A program made the translations under genes and the position numbers. A stretch of DNA of 64,000 nucleotides. Source: Gigaspora margarita. Its lineage: Eukaryota; Glomeromycota; Glomeromycetes; Diversisporales; Gigasporaceae. Where the stretch lies: contig WTPW01000067.1 of the NCBI GenBank assembly GCA_009809945.1, forward strand, positions 678,120 to 742,119, in the 5' to 3' direction. Numbering within the stretch: position 1 is the stretch's first letter; every line of letters starts with the position of its first letter. Below are positions 25,575 through 36,262 of this stretch, in pieces. The notes beneath the pieces are model-generated. The model saw only the letters and a program-made list of their open reading frames with translations, had not been told where the DNA came from and searched no databases.

Positions 25575-26960
25575 CATATATAGAAGCAAAAATACCATTC
25601 CTAATGGATCGTTGGTACTGTTCCTGATAGGGTAAAAAAAAATTTTTTTACATCCCGTTCCTGATGGACTGATAAGCTGCAGAAAAAATTGTTTACAATG
25701 TTTGATCGAAGGTAACTTGACACCCACTTGACCAAATTTGATCAACTTTTTTTTATTTTAATTGTAGAAAGCAGTAGAATTAAAATAAAAAAGATTGATC
25801 GAATTTGATTAGAAGGGTGTCAATATATCTTCAATCAAAGTTTTGTAAAATTCTAAAACGTTTATCAAATATAAGCTGCAGAAAAAAATTGTTTACAATC
25901 TTTGATCGAAGGTAACTTGATACCAACCTGACCCAATTCGATCAACTTTTTTTGTTTTAATTGTAGAATGCAGTAGAATTAAAATAAAAAAAAGCTGATC
26001 GAATTTGGTCAGGTGGGTGTCAAGATATCTTCAATCAAAGTTTTGTAAAATTCTAAAGCGTCTATCAAATATAAGCTGCGGCAAAAAACTATTTACAATC
26101 TTTGATCGAAGATATCTTGATACCCACTTGACCAAATTCGATCAGTTTTTTTTATTTTAATTGTAGAAAGTGGTAGAAATAAAATAAAAAAAGTTGATCA
26201 AATTTGATTAGAAGAGTATCAAGATATCTTCGATCAAACTTTGTAAAATTCTAAAACGTTTATTAAATATAAGCTGCAGAAAAAAATTGTTTACAATCTT
26301 TGATCGAAGGTAACTTGACACCAACCTGACCAAATTCAATCAACTTTTTTTTGTTTTAATTGCAGAAAACTGTAAAATTAAAATAAAAAAAGTTGATTGA
26401 ATTTAGTCAGGGTGGTGTCAAGTTACCTTCAATCAAAGATTGTAAACAATTTTTTTCTGCAGCTTATTTTTGGTAAACGTTTTAGAATTTTACAAAGTTT
26501 GATCGAAGATATCTTGATACTCTTCTAATCAAATTTGATCAACTTTTTTTATTTTATTTCTACTGCTTTCTACAATTAAAATAAAAAAAAGCTGATCGAA
26601 TTTGGTCAGGTGGGTGTCAAGATATCTTCGATCAAAGATTGTAAATAATTTTTTGCCGCAGCTTATATTTGATAGACGTTTTAGAATTTTACAAAACTTT
26701 GATCGAAGATATATTTACACCCTTCTAATCAAATTCGATCAATTTTTTTTATTTTAATTCTACTGCTTTCTACAATTAAAATAAAAAAAGTTGATCAAAT
26801 TTGGTCAAGTGGGTGTCAAGTTACCTTTGATCAAACATTGTAAACAATTTTTTTTGCAGCTTATCAGTCCATCAGGAAAAGTATGTAAATCAGTGATTTT
26901 TTTTATCCCATCAGGAAAGGTACTGATGATCCATCAGGAATGGTATTTTTGCTATATAGA
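25575..26960. mobile_element. Fold-back element with tandem ~198-bp hairpins
   Basis: Ends share GCAAAAATACCATTCCT in inverted orientation (from about 25585 and ending about 26955). Between them, copies of GATCGAAGGTAACTTGACAC or GATCGAAGATATCTTGATAC start at 25705, 25905, 26105, 26302, 26500 and 26700. Each is followed by CCAAATTCGATCAACTTTTT, TTTTAATTGTAGAAAG and the inverted arm, so each unit can form its own hairpin. The whole body is also inverted around its middle near 26350. No protein. Confidence 0.75.
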
Positions 26961-27309
26961 ATACTATATAATTGAATGCATAACAGATTTTCAGCACCGG
27001 TACAGAGTAACTACTTGTTTATACTTGCAATTGAAATAATTTAGGAAATTATTGTCGCCAAGTTATACTTTTCTCTATTTAAAGATTATTGCTCGATCAT
27101 CTGACTTTATTCAAACAAGCTGAATAACTTTATTTAACATATCTGTAAAACATATGGGATAAGGGTTCGCTACCTTTGGCGGCTCTAATATATAATCACA
27201 TTTCCCACTACAGATACATATATTCATTACAATAGCAAATAAAAGGGTTACCTATAATGCTCTGTCTGTTCCTAGGTAAAGAGATGATCCAAAACCATTC
27301 ACAGATAAA

Positions 27310-27720
27310 ATGCCTTCATATAGAGGGAAACCATCAAATCTTCCCATAGCTATAAAGAGAATCAGTAACTATGTTTCTGCCAATTTGAGCAAGGTTCATT
27401 CTTATGGTCCTTGCACTGCCAGTTGCAGCTGTAGAGCCAAATACAGCAACTGGTTCTTGCACTACTACTTGCAGCCGTGGAGCCAACTACCTCTGGCCCT
27501 TGCACTACCACTTGCAGCTGTAAAGCCATGTACACAACTGGTCCTTGCACTGCTAATGCAGCTATAGAACCTGGTATAACAAAAAAAACAATACTGCTTG
27601 CTTGAGTTTGGGTGGGTAAGGGAGGGAAATAGAGCCAGTCTTCACAAGGTGAGCAATAGCGAAAAGAAAGATAATCTTCTTCACTAAGATTCTTGGCCTT
27701 AAATACTTCTTCCATATTAC
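27310..27720 (-). pseudogene. Possible captured gene fragment with ~60-bp tandem repeats
   Basis: This block is much less AT-rich than its surroundings. On the minus strand a frame from 27715 to 27362 begins MEEVFKAKNLSEEDYLSFRY, followed by CSPCEDWLYFPPLPTQTQ, then a section made of repeats of the type LQLQVVVQGPVV. At DNA level GGTCCTTGCACTGCCAGTTG, then CAGCTGTAGAGCC, recurs about four times (27408-27575). I do not recognise the protein. It lies inside the composite element 25463-28130, which suggests capture of host DNA, but no parent gene is visible in the window. Confidence 0.35.
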
Positions 27721-28167
27721 TGGTTCATACTTGGCCACAGCCATTATCCCTTACCCCTATTACTGATCTAACAATCATAACCATGTGAATTTAAAATCAT
27801 ATGCAAATCTTAAATTACCTGTAAATACAAGTTACAAAATCTCACGACAATAATCAAAGAATAACGATAAAAGGATACATAACAAAACCTGTACATAATC
27901 GGTCATAAAGTCATCTAATCTCACAATAATGATTGCCCTGTCACTTTGTTAACAGGCTTTTCATTTTCAAATAAATATTCATATACTGCACATGGGCGCT
28001 ATTTTGAACATCTTATATATATTTGCTTAAAAAATCAGATTACCTCAAAATAGCGCACATGCACGCACTCAAAATAGCACGCAGGTGATTGAATCACCGC
28101 GCAGATGCACATTATTTGGCAGTACTATGGTAATAATAGTGATGATTATAATAATAAAACATCATTA

Positions 28168-28482
28168 ATGTATATTGCTGAAAATAAGCTACCTCCAAAA
28201 ATAAGCTACCTCTGATTTTTTTCAAAAATCTTAAAAAAACTGTTAGCAGTTGCTACATATAAAAGTCAAATTTTACTAAGTAAATCTCAAATGTGCTATT
28301 AAGTAAACTTGTTCGACACATAAAAATATGCCTATAGTAAAAATTTGTTGTCATTTGGATAACTTTTTATTAGTACATTTTTCAATTTTTTCAAAAAACT
28401 CAATGTTTCGAAAAAAGCTACCTCACATTTTTTTGTGTAATTTTTTGGCCAAAAAAGGTAGCTTATTTTTGGACATATACAG
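28168..28482. mobile_element. 315-bp TA-target MITE, copy 1
   Basis: Flanked by TA (28166-28167 and 28483-28484). Ends: ATGTATATTGCTGAAAATAA and, reverse complemented, CTGTATATGTCCAAAAATAA, followed by GCTACC. Removing it restores CATCATTAAAGGTTCAAC exactly as in Helitron copy A (5808-5822). A second copy in opposite orientation is at 55298-55614. The centre carries GAACAAGTTTACTTAAT-like words shared with the hairpin satellites. Confidence 0.85.
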
Positions 28483-28539
28483 TAAAGGTTCAACAAAAAA
28501 AGAAAAAGAGGTTAACAGACTCTATCAGAGAATTTGCAG

Positions 28540-29580
28540 CTTATAGATTTATAATTAGAAATTCAAACAAAGATAATAGTATTATACATCATATAGGCAG
28601 ATTATTTCAACAATGTATAGTAGATCAATTTGTAAAATATGAATCAAGTAATATAAGTTGGCAAAGAAGATATCAAAAAATATTAAGATTAGGACCATAT
28701 AATTGTTTAGAAGATATAATATCTAATGAAGATACTGAAAAAGTCAACTATAATGAAATTGGCAAAAAAATAATTTTGTCATCAAGTTTTACAGAATCTA
28801 CAAGATATTATTAACAATTGTTCCAAGATTCAATGGCAATTGTTAGAGAATTTGGAAAGCATGATCTGTTAAAACAGTAACTTGTAATCCAAAATGGCCT
28901 AAAATTACTGAAAAACTTCTACTATTGTCAAATCTAATGGCTGCTGATAGATCAGATTTGATAGCTAGAGTTTTCAGATTAAAATTAAATGCAATACTTA
29001 AAGATTTAATTACAAAATCTGTTTTAGGAAAAGTTATTGCATATGTATATGTAATTGAATTTCAAAAAAGAGGGTTGCCACATTTTCATATATTACTTAT
29101 ATTGGCACTTAAAGATAAACTACAAACACCTAAAGATTTTGATCAAATAGTATCTGCAGAGATACCTAATCCTGAAGGACAACCAAAAGTATATAAAATA
29201 GTTAGCAAAAACATGGTACATGGACCCTGTGAAAAAGATATTAATCCATCATCTTTATGTATAGTTAATAGAAAATATAGTAAATATTATCCAAGAGAAT
29301 TTACTACAGAAACTTCAACAAATAAATCTGGATATCCTATATATAGAAGAAGACCAAATTCAAGAACCATTAAAAATAGGGTATCAATTGATATTGACAA
29401 CAGATAGATTATTCCTTATAATAAATATTTAAGTCAAAAATATAACTTTTACCTTAATATAGAGATTTGTTCAAGTATTAAATCTATTAAATATCTCTAC
29501 AAATATGTTTATAAAAGACAGAATAGAGTATTAATATCTTTAAAAAATCTATAGAGTATTAATATCTTTAAAAAATTCAC
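28540..29580 (+). pseudogene. Helitron B Rep domain remnant with intact HUH motif
   Basis: REFAAYRFIIRNSN is at 28529-28570 and the best open stretch is 28925-29407. That stretch keeps the metal-binding motif RGLPHFHILLILA (about 29069-29107), the KNMVHGPC block and YYPREF. The two-tyrosine motif appears after a stop as KYLYKYVYKR (about 29482-29517). Copy A has lost the HUH motif, while copy B keeps it but is broken at 29405-29407 and by the later duplication. Confidence 0.75.
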
Positions 29581-29932
29581 ATGATAAAATTGAAAAATAT
29601 ATTAATGCAAGATATGTTCTGCATTTGAAGGAATTTGGAGACTATTTGATTTTGGTTTACAAGATAGATTACATACTGTTTTAAAACTTTCAGTACATTT
29701 GAAAGGACAATAACAAGTTTCTTTTGATCCAACAGAACAAACAAAACCTGTTAAAAAAGCTGCTAAAGAAGGAAAACATACAAAGTTAACAAGATATTTT
29801 GAACTTTGTAATAAAAAATCCTGATCATGAATTAATTAAAACTTTGAGATATATAGATATTTCAAAGTACTTTAGATGGAATAGAAAAAGTGGCAAAAAA
29901 GAAAAAGAGGTAGTGAAAAAGTAATTTCACAA

Positions 29933-31634
29933 ATGTATTTTACTAATCCAAAAGATACTGAGAGATTTTATTTAAGAGTTTTTTTAAATATAAGACATGG
30001 TGTAAAATCATTTAAAGATTTAAGAACTATAGATGGTGTAGAATATAGTTCTTATAAATCTGCAGCATTTCAACTTGGTCTAATTGATGATAATGGTGCT
30101 TGCCTTGCAGAGGGTGCAAATTATAAAATGCCTTCACTCTAAGATATTGATTTGTCTTTTTATTAGTTTACTATCAACCTGTAAATGTTAGAGAACTTTG
30201 GGAAAAATATCTTGATTATCTAATAGAAGATTTTATACTTCAAAAAGATAATAATGATTTAGCTATTACAAAAGCATTGGTGTTTATTGAAAAATATTTA
30301 CTTCAAAATGGTATGGCTATTTCAGATTTTCCAGAACTTCTACCAATTAATTATGCTTTATTAGAAAAGATTAACAACAAATATATTAATTGGTAAAGAA
30401 CAAAATTATAATCAAAATGAAATTAATGCAACTTTATTAAATAAAAATAGTTTAAATTTTAATCAACAAAGAATATATGATGAAATTAAAAAAGCAATAA
30501 TGGGTGAACTTGAAACCCCTTTATTTTTTGTTGATGGGCCTGAAAGAACTGGAAAAACATTTTATATAGTTTGATCTTGACCTATATAAGATCAATAAAT
30601 AATGGAATTGCAATTGCTATAGCATCATCAGAAATTGCCACTTTATTAATGATTGGTGAAAGAACTGCTCATTCAAGATTCAAAATTCTATTAAAATTAG
30701 ATCAAAATTCTACTTTGAATATTGAAAAGCAATCTGAATTAGCTAAATTAATTCAAATCCTATTGCTATTCTATGGGATGAAGTACTAATGATGCACAGA
30801 TTTGCATTTGAAGCTGTTGACAGAACTTTTAAAGATTTAATGGACAATGATTTGCCTTTTGAAAGAAAGCTTATGATTCTTGGTGGTGACTTTAGACAAA
30901 TTTTACCTGTAGTAGTTCAAGGTATATGTCCCCAAATTATTGATGCATGTATAAAATCTTCAGATCTTTGGAAAGATTTTACAACTATGCAATTAACTAT
31001 TAATATGAGAGTTCAACAACAAGATAATGTTGAACAAAAAAACTTTGTTGACTTTTTATTACAAGTTGGTGAAGAAAAAATACCAACACATTCTAATATT
31101 GGTAAAGATTATATTAAATTGTCTAATGATATTAATAATTTAATATCAGAGATCTTTGCTGATATTTTAATACAAACTATTATGATCATGACTATATCAA
31201 AGATAGGGCAATCCTTACAACAAGAAATATAGATATTGATGATATTAATCAAAAATTCTTGCTAAAATTCCTGATACAGAGGAATTTGAATATTTATCTG
31301 CTAATTCAGTTGAGGATAGAGATCAAGATGATAAAAGTCTTTATTCTATTGAATTTTTAAATACTCTAACACCAAGTGGAATGCCCCCTTATCATTTATT
31401 ATTAAAAAAAATGTACCTGTTATTCTTTTATGTAATCTTGATCCAACTGAAGGATTATGTAATAGTACAAGATTAATAATTAAAAATTGTTACAAATTTC
31501 TTCTAACACTGAATCTTAACAGGAGTTAACAAAGGAAAAAGAATTTTTATACCTCAAATAAGATTGTCACCATCTAATTCTGACCTTCTTTTCCAATTAG
31601 TAAGAAGGCAATCTTCTATTAAATTATCTTTTGG
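29933..31634 (+). pseudogene. Helitron B linker and PIF1-like helicase remnant, truncated
   Basis: Open pieces are 29933-30142, 30571-30789 and 30789-31232. Walker A (30532-30563) reads GPERTGKTF, so the expected GGTGKT has lost its two glycines but keeps GKT. Walker B region MILGGDFRQILPVV is intact (about 30870-30915), followed by MRVQQQDNVEQ. The frame breaks near 30770, 31232 and 31410. The C-terminal INKAQ and YVALSRV blocks are absent because the copy ends at 31634. Confidence 0.75.
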
Positions 31635-32922
31635 TAAAAATTTTTTTGGTTAGCAGTTTTAGTTTTGTATATATCAACTATATTTCAAATATTAGATAGC
31701 AAGTTTTGAGTTGCTTAACTTTTTCTGAAATATAGTGTCTTCAAAAAAATTTTTTGAACTAATGTTCTCTAAAAAAAAACAAAAAAAAAAAAACAAAAAA
31801 AAAACAAAANNNNNNNNNNNNNNNNNNNNNNNNNNNNNNNNNNNNNNNNNNNNNNNNNNNNNNNNNNNNNNNNNNNNNNNNNNNNNNNNNNNNNNNNNNN
31901 NNNNNNNNNNNNNNNNNNNNNNNNNNNNNNNNNNNNNNNNNNNNNNNNNNNNNNNNNNNNNNNNNNNNNNNNNNNNNNNNNNNNNNNNNNNNNNNNNNNN
32001 NNNNNNNNNNNNNNNNNNNNNNNNNNNNNNNNNNNNNNNNNNNNNNNNNNNNNNNNNNNNNNNNNNNNNNNNNNNNNNNNNNNNNNNNNNNNNNNNNNNN
32101 NNNNNNNNNNNNNNNNNNNNNNNNNNNNNNNNNNNNNNNNNNNNNNNNNNNNNNNNNNNNNNNNNNNNNNNNNNNNNNNNNNNNNNNNNNNNNNNNNNNN
32201 NNNNNNNNNNNNNNNNNNNNNNNNNNNNNNNNNNNNNNNNNNNNNNNNNNNNNNNNNNNNNNNNNNNNNNNNNNNNNNNNNNNNNNNNNNNNNNNNNNNN
32301 NNNNNNNNNNNNNNNNNNNNNNNNNNNNNNNNNNNNNNNNNNNNNNNNNNNNNNNNNNNNNNNNNNNNNNNNNNNNNNNNNNNNNNNNNNNNNNNNNNNN
32401 NNNNNNNNNNNNNNNNNNNNNNNNNNNNNNNNNNNNNNNNNNNNNNNNNNNNNNNNNNNNNNNNNNNNNNNNNNNNNNNNNNNNNNNNNNNNNNNNNNNN
32501 NNNNNNNNNNNNNNNNNNNNNNNNNNNNNNNNNNNNNNNNNNNNNNNNNNNNNNNNNNNNNNNNNNNNNNNNNNNNNNNNNNNNNNNNNNNNNNNNNNNN
32601 NNNNNNNNNNNNNNNNNNNNNNNNNNNNNNNNNNNNNNNNNNNNNNNNNNNNNNNNNNNNNNNNNNNNNNNNNNNNNNNNNNNNNNNNNNNNNNNNNNNN
32701 NNNNNNNNNNNNNNNNNNNNNNNNNNNNNNNNNNNNNNNNNNNNNNNNNNNNNNNNNNNNNNNNNNNNNNNNNNNNNNNNNNNNNNNNNNNNNNGTTTGG
32801 TTTGAAAAATTTTTTTGAAAGCTTATATTTCGAAAATTGGTAACTGATACCAAAGTTAGTACTGATGTTTGGAATGTGGCTAATATATACCAAAGTAGAA
32901 CCGCTAACAGAAAAAATTTTTA
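31634..32922. mobile_element. Inverted-repeat element containing the assembly gap
   Basis: The left arm (31634-31770) begins GGTAAAAATTTTTTTGGTTA, and the right arm (32795-32922), read on the other strand, begins AGTAAAAATTTTTTCTGTTA. The arms match for about 125 bp, including GTATATATCAAC/GTATATATTAGC and TTCAAAAAAATTTTT. The left arm abuts the last base shared with Helitron copy A. The interior is mostly unsequenced. Confidence 0.65.
31810..32794. other. Assembly gap of 985 N
   Basis: A run of N preceded by an A-rich stretch (AAAAAAACAAAAAAAAAAAA type). It sits between the two arms of an inverted repeat, so the gap probably reflects a hairpin or simple repeat that could not be assembled. 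Apparent long reading frames across it mean nothing. Confidence 0.95.
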
Positions 32923-33104
32923 CTATGATCCTCAAATATAACCTCTTATAGATTATTCGGGGTCCTATTATACTTAATTGTATAACATAAAAATGAGTAA
33001 AAGCACTATTTTTAAAAATATTGTGATAACCTAAAACTACCCTTTTTTTTAGCAACAAAATCCTGTGAAATTTTACTATATACATTAAAAGTGAATCTAT
33101 TTTT

Positions 33105-34215
33105 ACTAGTAGTGATGCAAATCTTACATTTTGATACTCCTGCACTTACTTTTTTGATACTGAATGACATGAAAATCCTAGTAAAAATAAGAATTTTCAA
33201 AACTTTGAGTGAAGATATCTTGGCAACTATAAGACCAAATTTGGTAAAACTTTTTTTATTTGAATTCTATGGCTTTATAGAATTCAAATAAAAAAATTCA
33301 TCAAATTTAGTCAAGTGGTTGTCAAGTTATCTTCACTCAAAATCAGAGAAAATCAAAATGCCTATCAAAATAGAAGCTATGCCAAATTTTTTATCAAACT
33401 TTGAGCAAAGATACCTCGACAACCATCTGACCAAATTTGATAAAACTTTTTTTTTGAATTCTATAGCTTCATATTATTCTGATAAAAAATTTATTATCAT
33501 ATTTAGTCAAGTGGTTGTCAAGATATCTTTGCTCAAAATCAAAACTATCAAATAGAAGCTGTGCCAAATTTTTTTTTAAATTTGAGTGAAGATATCTTGA
33601 CGACCATCTAACCAAATTCGATAAAACTTTTTTTATATGAATTTTATAAAGCCATAGAATTCAAATAAAAAAGGTTTATCAAATTTGATTAGATGGTCGT
33701 CAAGACATATTCGCTCAAATTTAGAAAAAAATTTGGCACAGCTTCTTTTTTGATAGTTGTTTTGATTTTTTCTAACTTTGAGTGAAGATATCTTGACAAC
33801 CACTTGACTAAATTCGATAAAAAATTTTTTATTTGAATTATATGAAGCTATAGAATTCAAAAAATGTTTTATCAAATTTGGTCAGATGGTTGTTGAGGTA
33901 TTTTTGCTCAAAGTTAGATAAAAAATTTGGCGCAGCTTCTATTTTAATAGGCGTTTTGATTTTCTCTGACTTTAAGTGAAGATAACTCGACAACCACTTG
34001 ACTAAATTCGATGAATTTTTTATTATTTGAATTCTATGAAGCCATAGAATTCAAATAAAAAAAGGTTTACCAAATTTGGTCTTATGGTTGCCAGGATATC
34101 TTCGCTCAAATTTTTGAAAATTCTTATTTTTACTGGGATTTTCATATTGATTAGTATCAAAAAGTAAGTGCAGGAGTATCAAAAACATAAGATTTTTGCA
34201 GTGGTGACAGTTACT
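33105..34215. mobile_element. Inverted-repeat element with five ~190-bp hairpins
   Basis: The arms match for over 100 bp: GATACTCCTGCACTTACTTT, then TTGATACT, and AGTAAAAATAAGAATTTTCA on both sides in inverted orientation. The body has forward units starting at about 33210, 33404, 33585, 33780 and 33973 with GAGTGAAGATATCTTGACAA, then CCACTTGACTAAATTCGATA, each facing an inverted arm across a GAATTCTATGGCTTTATAGA-like centre. No coding capacity; short frames on both strands are by-products of the repeats. The exact ends and target duplication are uncertain. Confidence 0.75.
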
Positions 34216-34500
34216 AATTGTGATTGACCAATTAGATCAAAAGATCATGCATAATGTGAAAATGCAAAAACATTAATTTTTTTAAAAAATCACTTCAAAC
34301 TTAAAATTTAGTCTATGAACCTACTTTTTTTTATATAAAAAAATATTTCTTGCAAGATTTTGCTATATACACTCTACCTGGACCTTAACAAATACTCTAA
34401 CCCTAACTCTAATAATAATAAGTTCAATCCTTTGTTTTTGTTTTAATTATAACATTATATGATCTAATTGGTCAATTACAATCTGGTAACTAGCACCACC
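34200..34500. mobile_element. Short inverted-repeat element next to the hairpin element
   Basis: GATTGACCAATTAGATCA (34222) and its inverted counterpart TGATCTAATTGGTCAATTAC (34460) lie in arms of about 60 bp with outer GTGGTG and CACCAC words. It partly overlaps the right edge of the 33105-34215 element, so the exact order of insertion is unclear. Confidence 0.5.
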
Positions 34501-34523
34501 AGTGACAAATACATTTTTTTATA

Positions 34524-34690
34524 CAGTAAAGCCTCTATAAGTGCACATACTTGGGACCAACCTTTTACAATGTGTGCTTAGAGAACAATAATAAATGTAC
34601 ATTTATAGAGATTATGAAATATAAATTGGGCTTCAATGTGAACATGCATTTAGAGAGTGTGTGCGGGGTGTACTTATAGAAGTTTTACTG
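34524..34690. mobile_element. 167-bp pogo-like MITE
   Basis: TA flanks both ends (34522-34523, 34691-34692). The ends are CAGTAAAGCCTCTATAAGTG and, reverse complemented, CAGTAAAACTTCTATAAGTA, which is the well-known start of pogo/Tigger-type Tc1-mariner elements. No coding region. Confidence 0.8.
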
Positions 34691-35005
34691 TACTTATCTC
34701 TAGTACTAACTCTTTTTCTAACTATACTATAACCCTAATAATAATAAATTTGCACATGTTTAGTTTTGTTTTGATTGTACATTACACAAGGGAGTATCAG
34801 TAACAAACATTTTTTTATATTACTAATAGATTAAAACTTTGAGCATCAATTAAACTTATATAATATACAAATATATACTACAACCATTGTGTACACTGTA
34901 TTAGCAAGTAAATTTTGAATTGAAATAGAAAAAGCAATGCAATAAACCTAACACTAATATATAATATATTCACCAAATAGTGAGTAAGTTCTATAATAGA
35001 ATTTT

Positions 35006-36253
35006 AGGGATCAATTTTCATACCCCCCACATTTAATATTCATACTCCTCTGCAAATTTAACTTTTTTTAAAAATTTGGGTGAAGATATCTTAGTAACTA
35101 CCAAATCAAATTTAGTAAACTTTTTTTTTTTAAAATTTTATAGTTTTATAGAATTCAGATAAAAAAAATTTTATTGAATTTGGTCCAGTAGTTGCTAAGA
35201 TATCTTTGCTTAAAGTCTGAAAAAATCAAAATGTCTATTATACAAAATTTTCTTTAAACTTTGAGCGAAGATATCTCTGCAACTACTAACCTAAATTCAA
35301 TGAACTTTTTTTTGTTTGAATTTGATAAGTCTTTAGAATTAAAATAAAAAAAATTCATAGTATTTAACTCAATAGTTACAGAGTTATCTTCACCTAAAGT
35401 TTAAAAAAAACAAAATGTCTATCAAATGTTTTGATAAACATTTTGAATATTTTTTTAAAATTTGAGTGAAGAAAACTCTGTAACTATTAAGTTAAATATT
35501 ATGAATTTTTTTTATTTTAATTCTATAAATTCATCGAATTCTAAAAAAAAAAAAGTTCATTGAATTTGGCTTAGTAGTTGCAAAGATATCTTCACTCAAA
35601 GTTTAAAGAAAATTTTGTATTGTTTTGATAGACGTTTTGATTTTTTTTAGACTTTGAGCTAAGATATCTTAGCAACTACTAGACCAAATTCAATAAACTT
35701 TTTTTTATCTGAATTCTATAAATCTATAGAATTTAAAGAAAAAAGTTTACTAAATTTGATTTGGTAGTTACTAAGATATCTTCACTCAAATTTTAAAAAA
35801 AATNAAAANGTCTATCNANTGTTTTGATAGACGTTTTGATTTTTTTTTAAAATTTGGTTGAAAATAATTCTGTAACTATTAAGTCAAATTCTATATTTTT
35901 TTTTATTTTAAAATCTATAGATTCATGCAATTCAAACAAAAAAAAGTTCATTGAATTTGGGTTAGTAGTTGCAGAGATATCTTCGCTCAAAGTTTAAAAA
36001 AAATTTTATAGTTTGTTTTGATAGATGTTTTGATTTTTTTCAAACTTTGAGCAAAGATATCTTAGCAACTACTGGACCAAAGTCAATAAACTTTTTTTTA
36101 TATAAATTTTATAAATCTATAGAATTTAAAGAAAAAAAGTTTACTAAATTTGATTTGGTAATTACTCAGATATCTTCACTCAAATTTTTTAAAAAAGTTA
36201 AATCTGCAGAGGGGTATGAATATTAAATGTGGGGGGTATGAAAATTGATCCCC
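35006..36253. mobile_element. 1.25-kb element with 9-bp target duplication and six hairpin units
   Basis: A perfect 9-bp duplication TAGAATTTT flanks it (34997-35005 and 36254-36262). The ends are AGGGATCAATTTTCATACCC and, reverse complemented, GGGGATCAATTTTCATACCC; the arms continue at over 90 percent identity for about 80 bp. The body holds forward units starting near 35082, 35265, 35462, 35657, 35855 and 36048 (GAGCGAAGATATCTTAGCAA type), each with an inverted partner. A 9-bp duplication with long arms fits a non-autonomous Mutator-like element. Short open frames here are repeat by-products. Confidence 0.8.
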
Positions 36254-36262
36254 TAGAATTTT

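Larger units (their letters stand above)
25463..28130. mobile_element. 2.67-kb composite TA-target element nested in Helitron B
   Basis: TA flanks both sides (25461-25462 and 28131-28132). The ends are decayed inverted repeats: CTGTATTACTGTGAAATAAC and, reverse complemented, CCATAGTACTGCCAAATAAT. They resemble the well-preserved ends of the 116-bp MITE at 43909-44024, so this looks like a long relative of that family. Inside are the fold-back array at 25580-26960 and a GC-richer segment at about 27000-27950 that may be captured host sequence. Words such as AAATAGCGCACATGC near both ends recur in related elements. Copy A of the Helitron provides the empty site. Confidence 0.7.
23343..31634 (+). 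mobile_element. Helitron copy B, decayed, twice interrupted and 3' truncated
   Basis: It aligns with copy A in the same orientation, from ATTTATTTAATAAATATTTT at its start to TAAATTATCTTTTG at 31633. There it stops at the edge of an inverted-repeat element, so the last part of the helicase is missing. Two inserts (25463-28130 and 28168-28482) separate the N-terminal from the Rep region. A 27-bp tandem duplication with TATTAATATCTTTAAAAAAT lies at about 29524-29578. Many stops remain. Long identical stretches to copy A (for example 28985-29068) show common origin. Confidence 0.8.

Noticed and set aside
31735..33145. Long open frames across the N run
   Set aside because: They consist of unknown bases and carry no coding information.
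35969..36226. 85-codon open frame in the hairpin array
   Set aside because: It runs through repeat units, and similar frames occur on both strands of all the arrays.
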